A stretch of 42,023 nucleotides of DNA, taken from Ignavibacteriales bacterium. Its GTDB lineage: Bacteria; Bacteroidota; Ignavibacteria; UBA10030. The DNA is taken from assembly GCA_026390595.1 (NCBI GenBank), contig JAPLFQ010000015.1:1-42023 (forward strand), read 5' to 3'. Position 1 is the stretch's first letter; each line of letters begins with the position of its first letter. The translations under genes were made by a program, and so were the position numbers. A model generated the notes under the pieces. It was not told the origin of the DNA. It worked only from the letters and a program-made list of their open reading frames with translations, and ran no database searches. Below are positions 26,701 through 32,632 of this stretch, in pieces.

Positions 26701-26851
26701 CGAGCAGCTTCAAAAATCCACGTTCGACAGCGAAAAAGAGCCCATACTGCGTCAAATTGCCGCGACGGACAAGAAGATCGACAAGCTTGTGTACGAGTTG
26801 TATGGATTGACGGAAGATGAGATCAAGATTGTAGAGGGGGGGAGCGAATGA
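23774..26851 (+). CDS. Single-chain type IIG-like restriction-modification enzyme
   Basis: This 1025-residue fusion joins nuclease, methyltransferase and specificity functions. The N-terminal part holds a PD-(D/E)xK site, KPDYRF with D125 followed by FFVEAKK with E139 and K141. A helical linker precedes an N6-adenine methyltransferase domain with motif I DIACGSGSFLLG (from D460), NNIYGVDIDRQAVEVTQMSL, and motif IV VIGNPPY (N623-Y626). The C-terminal third (GVKVYQRGKG.., KTFPEIRVGELEQLPMRTID) resembles the TaqI/Eco57I-type target-recognition domain. Such enzymes methylate host DNA and cut unmodified DNA. Sampled lines of the second half are near 42-47% GC against 50-65% in the first half. A second ATG lies at 23780; neither start has a clear ribosome-binding site. 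Confidence 0.88.
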   Translation: MSMSNQRSASKSSIEKLVRFFEQNIYQLKSPAFNETQARQQLIDPFFEALGWDVHNRKMNPLYLQDVIPEGRVKTNVGKEVKEQEVLFEKKGTLGKAHREYASILDYIAEDNYKASWKEAIKKPDYRFRIKGQTKFFVEAKKPFVDLSKSNEAIFQVKRYGFSGRVPVSILTDFEQFRTFDCTHRPQFDKPKLGAIKELDLTYGQYLDQFDQIYDTFSHEAIEGGSLDTLTRKLLQKKTGDFALDKHFLEDLSAWREELARDIAKHPKNRRRLTDYTLNESVQRILDRIVFFRVCEDREIEVENTLLAILRLWQSRPGVALYSLLNDLFKQRRSLYNGLLFASHECEELEVGDDVLLKILQGLNYPFSPYYFNEIGVEILGSIYEKFLGKTIHLTPKTVRVEEKPEVRKAGGVYYTPQYIVNYIVDNTLGKLLYDDVDGNGGKRKLKLSPKQVSKLKIIDIACGSGSFLLGAFQKLTDYHLEWYREHPKEVETVHNVPDAYGDANGNLRLSSRKKRDILLNNIYGVDIDRQAVEVTQMSLYLKVLEGENAETLNPQMMLALREAYLPSLGNNIKCGNSLIGTDISAQSDLFDTESTQKINPFDWETEFSEIMKRGGFDCVIGNPPYLAGREWTEDLWNQRDYLKQRFSCMTDQYDLYALFLQKGVDLLHDGGYLGFITPTTWLNNDHYESLRRWIVSKTEVENLADYRDVDVFPNATVLPVVFVGTRKKRPDKKKVCVIKKFSDPNAYTTASSSVSVWDEFPSLIFNLSLTDADVPVMKKVERSAKQIGELCQVRFGVKVYQRGKGRPPQTGKEAEVGLFESDKKKGKDYFPYAWGRHVTSWHIEARLPWLKYGPHLAEPRDFDLFTGPRVLVRRIVGERLIVAPTEQTLIADQLLHTVKPKTGLTDIRYLAAVLCSQTIAYYFRKRFNRTEKTFPEIRVGELEQLPMRTIDFTNPIDKRGYDNLVASVSKIVELHEQLQKSTFDSEKEPILRQIAATDKKIDKLVYELYGLTEDEIKIVEGGSE

Positions 26852-26881
26852 AGATGTTAGTCGAGGAATCTGGAGAATCCG

Positions 26882-27610
26882 ATGTTTCTTTTCCTTGATG
26901 AAAGCGGTGATCACGGACTTGTCAATGTCGATCCGCAGTTTCCGGTCTTCGTTCTGTGCGGGATTCTGGTTTCCGATACGGCGTATGAAGCCATCGACAG
27001 GGACGTGCGAGAACTGAAAAAGAAGTTCTGGGGAGAAAAGAAGGTCATTCTGCATTCTCGTGATATACGGAAGTGCGAGAATGAATTCCAGATTCTTTTC
27101 GACGGAGATCTCAAGAAAGCGTTCTATACGGAAATCAACAAGCTTGTTTCCGAATCAGCATACACGATTATCGCTTCCGCCATCAACAAAGAAAATCACA
27201 TCAAGCAGTATGGCAAGCTGGCAAGTGACGTATACGAAATCTCGCTTTCATTCATCATCGAACGATCGGTGTTTTTTTTGGACGATCTGCAATCCGGAAA
27301 CCGTCAGCTACGCATTGTTATCGAGAGAAGAGGCAAGAGGGAGGATGGACGGCTGCAGGAACACTTCCAGCGGCTTTGTTCACGGGGAACAGGGTATGTC
27401 ACTCCTGACAGGATCCGTTCATACGGCATGGACATCGAGTTTCGATCGAAATCAGATGATGTGAATGGTCTGCAATTGGCCGATCTCGTCGCTTACCCGA
27501 TGGCAAGGTATGTCCTGGATCCTAAACGGGCCAATCCCGCATTCGAGGTCCTTGAACCAAAAATCTATGAAAAAAGCGGGAGGCGGTATGGGTTGAAAGT
27601 GTTCCCATAA
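26882..27610 (+). CDS. DUF3800 domain protein
   Basis: This 242-residue protein opens with the DUF3800 signature FLFLDESGDHG and includes VLCGILVSD, KKVILHSRDIRK, a central FIIERSVFFLDDL and the C-terminal QLADLVAYPMARYV. The acidic residues in DESGD, the internal IVIERRGKREDG and the LADLVA aspartate fit an RNase H-like metal-dependent fold, so a nuclease role is possible but unproven. These proteins recur in phage-defence and mobile regions. It starts 31 bases after the restriction-modification gene with GGAGA upstream, suggesting co-expression. One sampled line is about 42% GC, lower than the housekeeping genes. Confidence 0.85.
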   Translation: MFLFLDESGDHGLVNVDPQFPVFVLCGILVSDTAYEAIDRDVRELKKKFWGEKKVILHSRDIRKCENEFQILFDGDLKKAFYTEINKLVSESAYTIIASAINKENHIKQYGKLASDVYEISLSFIIERSVFFLDDLQSGNRQLRIVIERRGKREDGRLQEHFQRLCSRGTGYVTPDRIRSYGMDIEFRSKSDDVNGLQLADLVAYPMARYVLDPKRANPAFEVLEPKIYEKSGRRYGLKVFP

Positions 27611-27710
27611 AAGCAACAAGCCCGCCGAAGCGGGCTTGAGTGCCGACCGGGGACACCCCGATCCAAGATCCTGATGAGAGCCAACGACCGCTAGAGCAAT
27701 CATTGAATCC
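27608..27710 (-). ncRNA. Candidate small RNA with own promoter and terminator
   Basis: On the minus strand a promoter (27717-27745) precedes about 100 bases without a convincing reading frame. The transcript would contain an 8-pair hairpin GAUCGGGG-UGU-CCCCGGUC with one G-U pair. A terminator follows, whose stem is CAAGCCCGC/GCGGGCTTG around a four-base loop, then TTGCTTTT. No known RNA family (tRNA, SRP RNA, 6S, tmRNA, RNase P) is recognised. It faces the 3' end of the DUF3800 gene, so the two transcripts converge and share the terminator. Confidence 0.5.
27617..27638 (-). terminator. Terminator shared by the DUF3800 gene and the small RNA candidate
   Basis: CAAGCCCGC (27617-27625) and GCGGGCTTG (27630-27638) form a perfect nine-pair stem. 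On the minus strand the loop is TTCG and the stem is followed by TTGCTTTT; on the plus strand there is no T-tract. Confidence 0.75.
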
Positions 27711-27716
27711 AACCAT

Positions 27717-27745
27717 ATAATAGCATTCTTTTGGCACCCGGTCAA
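27717..27745 (-). promoter_or_regulatory. Sigma70-type promoter of the small RNA candidate (minus strand)
   Basis: Read on the minus strand, TTGACC (27745-27740) and TATTAT (27722-27717) are exactly 17 bases apart, among the best promoter matches in the window. It points away from the receiver-domain gene toward the DUF3800 gene, and no protein-coding frame follows. Confidence 0.65.
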
Positions 27746-27884
27746 GAAAAAAGCAGTTGTGGTTCGATTGTGCCAAGCGATGTGAATTCAAGAATGTTTA
27801 GACGTCAGCCACAGAGGATTGTATGTGCAGTCTTCTGCGATTTCTTCAGCATTCCTTCAATAATGCAAGTAATAGGGAATTACC

Positions 27885-28259
27885 ATGGACAAAACCATCC
27901 TTGTCGTAGACGACGAAATGGCGATCCGCATGATACTCGAGACTCTTTTGGGGCAGCGATTTGACGTTGTGTGCCTCGAAAACGGCGAACAGGCGCTCGA
28001 TTGGCTGAAGGAGAACAAGCTCCCGGATTGTATGATACTCGACCTTTCGATGCCCGGAATTGACGGCTTCGAGGTAATTCGCCGGATGCGCGAGGACCGG
28101 TCCCTTGCCCAGGTGCCGGTCATCGTCCTGTCATCCAAAGATAGCACAGCAGACAGGATCCGCTGCTCGACTCTCGGAGCGCACGAGTACGTGGTGAAAC
28201 CGTTCCATCCGGCGGACTTAGAAGCCCGGATCGACAGTCTCTTCCGACGCCGTGGTTAG
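27885..28259 (+). CDS. Single-domain response regulator (receiver domain only)
   Basis: This 124-residue protein is a complete CheY-like receiver and nothing else. It has the acidic pocket VVDDE (D9, D10), the phospho-acceptor in MILDLSMPG (D53), the switch region VIVLSSKD and the conserved lysine in YVVKPFHP. There is no output domain and no kinase gene nearby, so it must work through protein-protein contact in a phosphorelay or motility-type system; the partner is unknown. It lies downstream of the DUF3800/small RNA locus, and its composition resembles the housekeeping genes. Confidence 0.93.
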   Translation: MDKTILVVDDEMAIRMILETLLGQRFDVVCLENGEQALDWLKENKLPDCMILDLSMPGIDGFEVIRRMREDRSLAQVPVIVLSSKDSTADRIRCSTLGAHEYVVKPFHPADLEARIDSLFRRRG

Positions 28260-28272
28260 ACCGCGTTTCTCG

Positions 28273-28301
28273 TTGTTTTTTTCTCAGTTTCTGAGTACAT
28301 T
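28273..28301 (+). promoter_or_regulatory. Possible promoter of tRNA-Ala
   Basis: TTGTTT (28273-28278) and TACATT (28296-28301) have a 17-base spacer. The expected start near 28308 precedes the tRNA by about 40 bases. Confidence 0.4.
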
Positions 28302-28347
28302 TTCATTGCCCATTGGCCGTTGACCATTCACAATTGGCCATTGCTAG

Positions 28348-28421
28348 GGGGCTGTAGCTCAGCTTGGGAGAGCGCTTCGTTCGCAACGAAGAGGTCGTCG
28401 GTTCGAGCCCGATCAGCTCCA
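28348..28421 (+). tRNA. tRNA-Ala (anticodon CGC)
   Basis: The 74-base cloverleaf is complete. The acceptor stem GGGGCTG/CAGCTCC contains the G3-U70 pair that identifies alanine tRNAs. D-stem GCTC/GAGC, anticodon stem CTTCG/CGAAG with loop TTCGCAA (anticodon CGC, codon GCG), a five-base variable loop, T-stem GTCGG/CCGAT with loop TTCGAGC, and discriminator A are all present. The 3' CCA is not encoded. Confidence 0.95.
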
Positions 28422-28428
28422 CGATGTA

Positions 28429-28517
28429 GTTAATTAGTGAATAGTTAATTTGTTAATTGGTGGATGGTGAGAAATGCCGTCGAATTCCGCTAACCAATTA
28501 ACCAATCACTAATTAAC
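28429..28517. repeat. Long AT-rich inverted repeat between tRNA-Ala and SRP RNA
   Basis: The left arm (28429-28455) and right arm (28491-28517) are 27 bases each and pair at 24 positions around a 35-base loop. The right arm contains the complement of GGTTAATTGGTTA, a 13-base word found again at 41868-41880. No gene is seen in this stretch. Confidence 0.65.
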
Positions 28518-28566
28518 CAGCTTTTCATCCATCTCGGAGAGTTTCTTTGGTTTTTCTTACTTCATT

Positions 28567-28668
28567 GAGGTCAAGTCCTGTGCAACAAGACGTTGCTCAA
28601 CCCCGCCAGGTCCGGAAGGAAGCAACGGTCGGCAAAGAGTTTTGTGTGACACAGGGTCGCTTGACCTC
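28567..28668 (+). ncRNA. ffs: Signal recognition particle RNA (4.5S type)
   Basis: This hairpin RNA of about 102 bases is the RNA core of the signal recognition particle, which works with Ffh to target nascent membrane proteins. The terminal stem is GAGGTCAAG (28567-28575) with CTTGACCTC (28660-28668). The apical domain carries the invariant GCCAGGTCCGGAAGGAAGCA sequence with the GGAA tetraloop. It is the small bacterial form without an Alu domain. A T-rich run (TTTTTATTTG) follows directly and should end transcription. Confidence 0.95.
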
Positions 28669-28680
28669 TTTTTATTTGTC

Positions 28681-29069
28681 GCAGTCAGGTGATCTGGCTG
28701 CTTCAGCCCGTAAAGCCCGCCCCGTTGGCTGTTCACTGCTCTGCGTGAGTGAATAAAAACCAGGCACATAACTCATGGTACTACTCATCTCTTTACTCAT
28801 CATCTCACTTCTCACCACCAGTCTTACGCTTATGTGGACTGTGCCCTGCTACGCCTACCGGCGGACCGGGGTCATCATCCCGATCCCTTCCCGATATACG
28901 CGGCGTGAGGAGATCTGGTTGGCCCAACGCGAAGGTCGATCTGGACGGTTCTTTACACGAATTTCTCCCTGCGGCCGTTCGCCGCGCCAAATGGGGGTTC
29001 GTCCATTTTCGTCTGCTGCGATGAGTCTCATTCCCATACAGTGGAGTCTGAGGTGGATCGGATTCCCGC
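28681..29069 (+). other. Stretch without a confident gene; possible small membrane ORF from 28775
   Basis: Between SRP RNA and rng, an ATG at 28775 opens a frame of 117 codons that overlaps the start of rng and ends at 29128. Its first 28 residues (MVLLISLLIISLLTTSLTLM..) would be one membrane helix or a signal peptide. The rest is Arg-rich and becomes unconvincing after about residue 60. No homology is recognised, and a second frame from 28749 is equally weak. Confidence 0.25.
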
Positions 29070-30704
29070 ATGAAAAAGGAAATTGTTATCAATTCCACGG
29101 CGAACGAACATCGTATCGCCATTCTTGAAGATGGAAAACTCGCTGAGCTTTTTGTAGAGACACCCGGTAAGGAGCGCATGGTGGGGGATATTCATCTTGG
29201 CAAGGTTGCCAAGGTAATGCCCGGCATTCGTGCGGCCTTCATCGACATCGGCCTTCAGCAAGACGCATTCCTTCATTTCTCCGACATCGGTTCCTCGATA
29301 TCCGAATACAACGCCCTGTTCGAAGACGACGATGATGATGATCACGAGCCGTCTTCCGCTGCTCCCGCGACCGCTCCAGGCGAATCTCCCTCGACAAACG
29401 TTCCCCCGCCGTCCCACGACTCACGTAGATCCGGCCAGACGAATGGCGACAGCCAACGTCATCACCGGACTGACCGGGAAGTGAGTATTCAGAAGGGGCA
29501 GGACATTCTGGTGCAAATCACGAAAGAACCTGTCGGCAAGAAGGGTGTGCGGGTGACATCCGAAATCTCCCTTCCGGGCCGGTTCCTGGTGCTGCTTCCG
29601 TTTGACGGCAAAGTCGGAGTCTCGAAGAAACTTGCCGACTTCAAAGAAAAGAGAAGGCTGCGGAGAATCGTACGCCCGATCCTTCCACCGGGCTTTGGAG
29701 CAATTATCCGGACTGTCGCCGAAGGGAAGGAAGACAACCTGATCAAACAGGACCTTGAAGAATTGCTCAGGGTCTGGTCGAACATCGAAAAGGCGGTCAA
29801 GACCGAGAACCCGCCGGCATTGGTCTACAAAGACATGAGCACGACTTCGAGCGTGATCCGCGATCTCTTCGGGGACCGGGTTGAACGCGTTGGTGTGGAT
29901 GACAAGAAGCTGTTCAAGGAGATCAAGGCGTACGTCCAGTGGATGTCCCCTGACATGCTCGACCGGCTGGAATTCTACAAGGGGAAGGAACCGATCTTCG
30001 ACAAGTACGGGGTGGAGAAGGATATCCAGACGCTTATGAGCAAGAAGGTGTGGCTCAAGAGCGGCGGATACATCTTCATCGAGAAGACGGAAGCGATGAC
30101 TGTGATCGATGTCAACAGCGGCAGGTACGCGGCGAAGAGAGAGCAGGAACTGAATTCGCTCAGGACCGACCTCGAGGCCGCGCGCGAAATGACGCGCCAG
30201 CTTCGTCTCCGGGATATCGGCGGTATCATCGTGATCGATTTCATCGACCTCGACGATGACAAGAACAGAAAGAAAGTGTATGATGAGGTGAAGAAGGAGC
30301 TCAAGCGCGACCGCGCCAAGACAACGGTGCTGCCGATGACCGAATTCGGTCTTATGCAGATCACCCGGCAGCGGATTCGTCAGAACGTGCAGATGAGTCT
30401 CAGCGACGCGTGCCCCACCTGCGGCGGAACGGGCCTCGTGCAATCGAAGACATCGACGCTGAACCAGATCGAGCGGTGGATCCGGAGGTTCAAATCGGAA
30501 TCCCGCGAGTTCCGCCTCCAGCTTCACGCCAATCCGAACACTGCGGGCTATCTCACCCAGGGGACCATCAGTCGCATGACGAAAATCATGTTCAAGTTCT
30601 TCGTCAAGGTGAAGGTCGTTGAGGACCCGGCGCTTGCGATGGATGATTTCCGGTTCTTCTCGGTGAAACAGAATAAAGATATCACGGAGCAGTATAAGAT
30701 GTAG
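29070..30704 (+). CDS. rng: Ribonuclease G/E family endoribonuclease
   Basis: This 544-residue enzyme processes rRNA precursors and mRNA at single-stranded AU-rich sites. The N-terminal S1 domain (about 35-170: MVGDIHLGKVAKVMPGIRAAFIDIG) is split by a low-complexity acidic and Ser/Pro/His-rich insert (about residues 85-135) that E. coli RNase G lacks. The RNase H-like and DNase I-like catalytic parts have GGYIFIEKTEAMTVIDVNSG (D347) and IIVIDFIDL (D390). The zinc-link CPTCGGTG (C448, C451) allows dimerisation. It ends shortly after, with no RNase E-type scaffold tail, so RNase G is the better name. GAGGTGGATC precedes the ATG. Confidence 0.93.
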   Translation: MKKEIVINSTANEHRIAILEDGKLAELFVETPGKERMVGDIHLGKVAKVMPGIRAAFIDIGLQQDAFLHFSDIGSSISEYNALFEDDDDDDHEPSSAAPATAPGESPSTNVPPPSHDSRRSGQTNGDSQRHHRTDREVSIQKGQDILVQITKEPVGKKGVRVTSEISLPGRFLVLLPFDGKVGVSKKLADFKEKRRLRRIVRPILPPGFGAIIRTVAEGKEDNLIKQDLEELLRVWSNIEKAVKTENPPALVYKDMSTTSSVIRDLFGDRVERVGVDDKKLFKEIKAYVQWMSPDMLDRLEFYKGKEPIFDKYGVEKDIQTLMSKKVWLKSGGYIFIEKTEAMTVIDVNSGRYAAKREQELNSLRTDLEAAREMTRQLRLRDIGGIIVIDFIDLDDDKNRKKVYDEVKKELKRDRAKTTVLPMTEFGLMQITRQRIRQNVQMSLSDACPTCGGTGLVQSKTSTLNQIERWIRRFKSESREFRLQLHANPNTAGYLTQGTISRMTKIMFKFFVKVKVVEDPALAMDDFRFFSVKQNKDITEQYKM

Positions 30705-30807
30705 GTCCAGGCACGGAATTCGAAACCCCAAACAAATCCGGCGCGCGAAACAAGGCAAACCAAGCCTGCTTTCCAGATTTGAATTTTGGATTTCCTTCGA
30801 ATTTCCT

Positions 30808-30821
30808 GCCTGCCGGCAGGC
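30808..30821. repeat. GC-rich palindrome in the rng-transaldolase gap
   Basis: GCCTGCCGGCAGGC is a perfect 14-base palindrome, preceded by an extra CCT half-copy. It sits in a 174-base gap that also contains the imperfect inverted words GGAATTCGAAA (from about 30715) and TTCGAATTTCC (about 30797-30807). It is possibly a REP-like element or a terminator remnant; no T-tract follows. Confidence 0.5.
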
Positions 30822-30878
30822 GATAGTAGGATTTCGTATGTATCCCTGAGGTAACGGCATTATTTGGAGGAATCGCTC

Positions 30879-31526
30879 ATGAAGTTCTTCATCGACACCG
30901 CGAACATAGCAGAGATCAGGGAAGCAGCGAGCATGGGAGTGCTGGATGGTGTCACCACCAATCCGAGCCTTGTCGCAAAAGAGGGGAAGGATTTTCGAAA
31001 GCTGCTGGAGGAGATCTGCAGCATCGTCGACGGGCCGATCAGTGCAGAGGTGGTCTCGACAGATTTTGACGGAATGATGAAGGAAGGGCGTGATCTCTCC
31101 AAGATTCACAAGAATATCGTTGTGAAGGTGCCCCTGATTAAGGACGGGATCAAGGCAGTCAAGGCCTTAAAGGGCGAAGGTATCCGGACGAATGTGACTC
31201 TTTGTTTCTCTCCGACGCAGGCGCTTGTCGCAGCAAAAGCCGGGGCATATTTCATAAGCCCTTTTATAGGTCGCCTTGACGATATCAGTCACAACGGGAT
31301 GGACCTCATCCGTCAGATCGTGACAATTTATCGCAACTATCACTTTGAAACGCAAGTGCTCGTCGCGAGCGTGCGCCATCCGCTTCACGTTGTCGAAGCG
31401 GCAATGATCGGAGCGGACATTTGCACGATTCCGTTCAAAGTCATCGAGCAACTCATCAAACATCCCCTCACGGACTCCGGACTCCAGAAGTTCCTGGAGG
31501 ATTGGAACAAGAGCCAGAAGAAATAG
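30879..31526 (+). CDS. tal: Transaldolase (short, fructose-6-phosphate aldolase-like subfamily)
   Basis: The 215-residue length and sequence match the short decameric TalC/MipB subfamily, which transfers a dihydroxyacetone unit between sugar phosphates in the pentose phosphate pathway. [30 protein letters not shown], the Schiff-base lysine in IVVKVPL (K83), [12 protein letters not shown], and [10 protein letters not shown] are visible. Most members act as transaldolase, a few as fructose-6-phosphate aldolase; sequence alone does not settle this. GGAGG stands before the ATG at 30879, which is preferred over an in-frame ATG at 30864. Two bases separate its stop from gcvT. Confidence 0.93.
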   Translation: MKFFIDTANIAEIREAASMGVLDGVTTNPSLVAKEGKDFRKLLEEICSIVDGPISAEVVSTDFDGMMKEGRDLSKIHKNIVVKVPLIKDGIKAVKALKGEGIRTNVTLCFSPTQALVAAKAGAYFISPFIGRLDDISHNGMDLIRQIVTIYRNYHFETQVLVASVRHPLHVVEAAMIGADICTIPFKVIEQLIKHPLTDSGLQKFLEDWNKSQKK

Positions 31527-31528
31527 CC

Positions 31529-32611
31529 ATGAAGAAGACTGCTTTTACAGATATCCACCGGTCGCTCGGCGCGAAATTGGTCGACTTTGCCGGGTTTGAA
31601 ATGCCCGTACAGTACAGCGGCATCATCGATGAACACCTTGCGGTACGGAACAATGTCGGCATCTTTGATGTCACACATATGGGTGAATTCATTGTCCGCG
31701 GCAAGGACGCGGCTGCCTTCCTGCAGCGGATGACAATCAACGATGTCTCGAAGCTCTTTGAAGGACGCGTCCAGTATTCGGCGCTTTGTTACGACGATGG
31801 CGGAATCGTCGACGATCTGCTGGTCTATCACTGTGGTGATCACTACATGCTTGTGGTGAACGCCTCCAACACGCAGAAGGACTTTGACTGGTTGAAGTCG
31901 CATCTGAGTGGCGATGTCGATCTGCAGGACCGCAGCGCATCGTTTTCTCTGCTGGCTGTCCAGGGACCGCACTCGCTCACGACACTGCAGAAACTTACGG
32001 GCGTCAACCTCTCGCCCATTGAATACTATCATTTCGTACGCGGCACGCTGGCCGGCGTCGACATGATAATTTCTAGGACGGGCTACACGGGTGAGCTTGG
32101 CTTCGAGCTCTACTTTGACTCTGATTTTGCCGTCGGGAAAAAAGTCTGGGATGCAGTATTCGAGGCGGGGAAAGAGTTTGGTATCAAGCCGATTGGCCTC
32201 GGTGCGCGCGATACATTGCGGTTGGAAATGGGATATTGTCTATACGGCAACGACATCGATCAGACCACGAATCCCCTGGAAGCCGGACTGGGATGGATCA
32301 CCAAACTGAGCAAGGGAGACTTCGTGGGAAAGCCGGCGATCGCGAAGGTGAAACAGGAAGGGTTGAAACGATCACTCGTCGGATTCAATCTCTCCGAAAA
32401 AGCGGTTGCCCGGCACGGCTATCCGCTCTCATCAAGCGGCGTCGAGATTGGACATGTCACGAGCGGCACGTTCTCTCCTACTCTCGAGCGAGCGATCGGG
32501 CTTGGGTACGTTGCCGCAGGATCCGGCAATCCGGGGAACTCCATAGCGGTGCTCATACGCGGCAAGGAAGTCGGGGCATCGATCGTGACTCTGCCGTTTA
32601 TCCAAAAGTAA
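31529..32611 (+). CDS. gcvT: Aminomethyltransferase, T-protein of the glycine cleavage system
   Basis: This 360-residue protein transfers the methylene group from the lipoyl-bound aminomethyl carrier (H-protein) to tetrahydrofolate, releasing ammonia. It begins MKKTAFTDIHRSLGAKLVDF and has GFEMPVQYSGIIDEHLAVR, VGIFDVTHMGEF (conserved Asp near the folate site), ARDTLRLEMGYCLYGNDID and GHVTSGTFSPTLERAIGLGYV. Length is standard. The other glycine cleavage genes (gcvH, gcvP) are not in the window, and no glycine riboswitch is visible upstream. The start follows the transaldolase stop by two bases, so the two are coupled. Confidence 0.95.
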   Translation: MKKTAFTDIHRSLGAKLVDFAGFEMPVQYSGIIDEHLAVRNNVGIFDVTHMGEFIVRGKDAAAFLQRMTINDVSKLFEGRVQYSALCYDDGGIVDDLLVYHCGDHYMLVVNASNTQKDFDWLKSHLSGDVDLQDRSASFSLLAVQGPHSLTTLQKLTGVNLSPIEYYHFVRGTLAGVDMIISRTGYTGELGFELYFDSDFAVGKKVWDAVFEAGKEFGIKPIGLGARDTLRLEMGYCLYGNDIDQTTNPLEAGLGWITKLSKGDFVGKPAIAKVKQEGLKRSLVGFNLSEKAVARHGYPLSSSGVEIGHVTSGTFSPTLERAIGLGYVAAGSGNPGNSIAVLIRGKEVGASIVTLPFIQK

Positions 32612-32632
32612 AATCAGACAGGTTGTTATCGC

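Noticed and set aside
23774-27610. Larger defence system such as BREX, DISARM or type I restriction
   Set aside because: No separate methylase, specificity, helicase or PglZ-type gene is present; flanks are mazG and a receiver gene.
27608-27710. tRNA or tRNA remnant at the small RNA candidate
   Set aside because: No acceptor, anticodon and T-arm set can be paired on either strand; the CCCCGGUC hairpin does not fit a cloverleaf.
29421-31109. 562-codon minus-strand frame across rng and the transaldolase gene
   Set aside because: It spans two clear plus-strand genes and the gap between them and has no protein similarity that I recognise.
31400-31528. Glycine riboswitch before gcvT
   Set aside because: The upstream bases are the coding end of the transaldolase gene; only two bases separate the genes.
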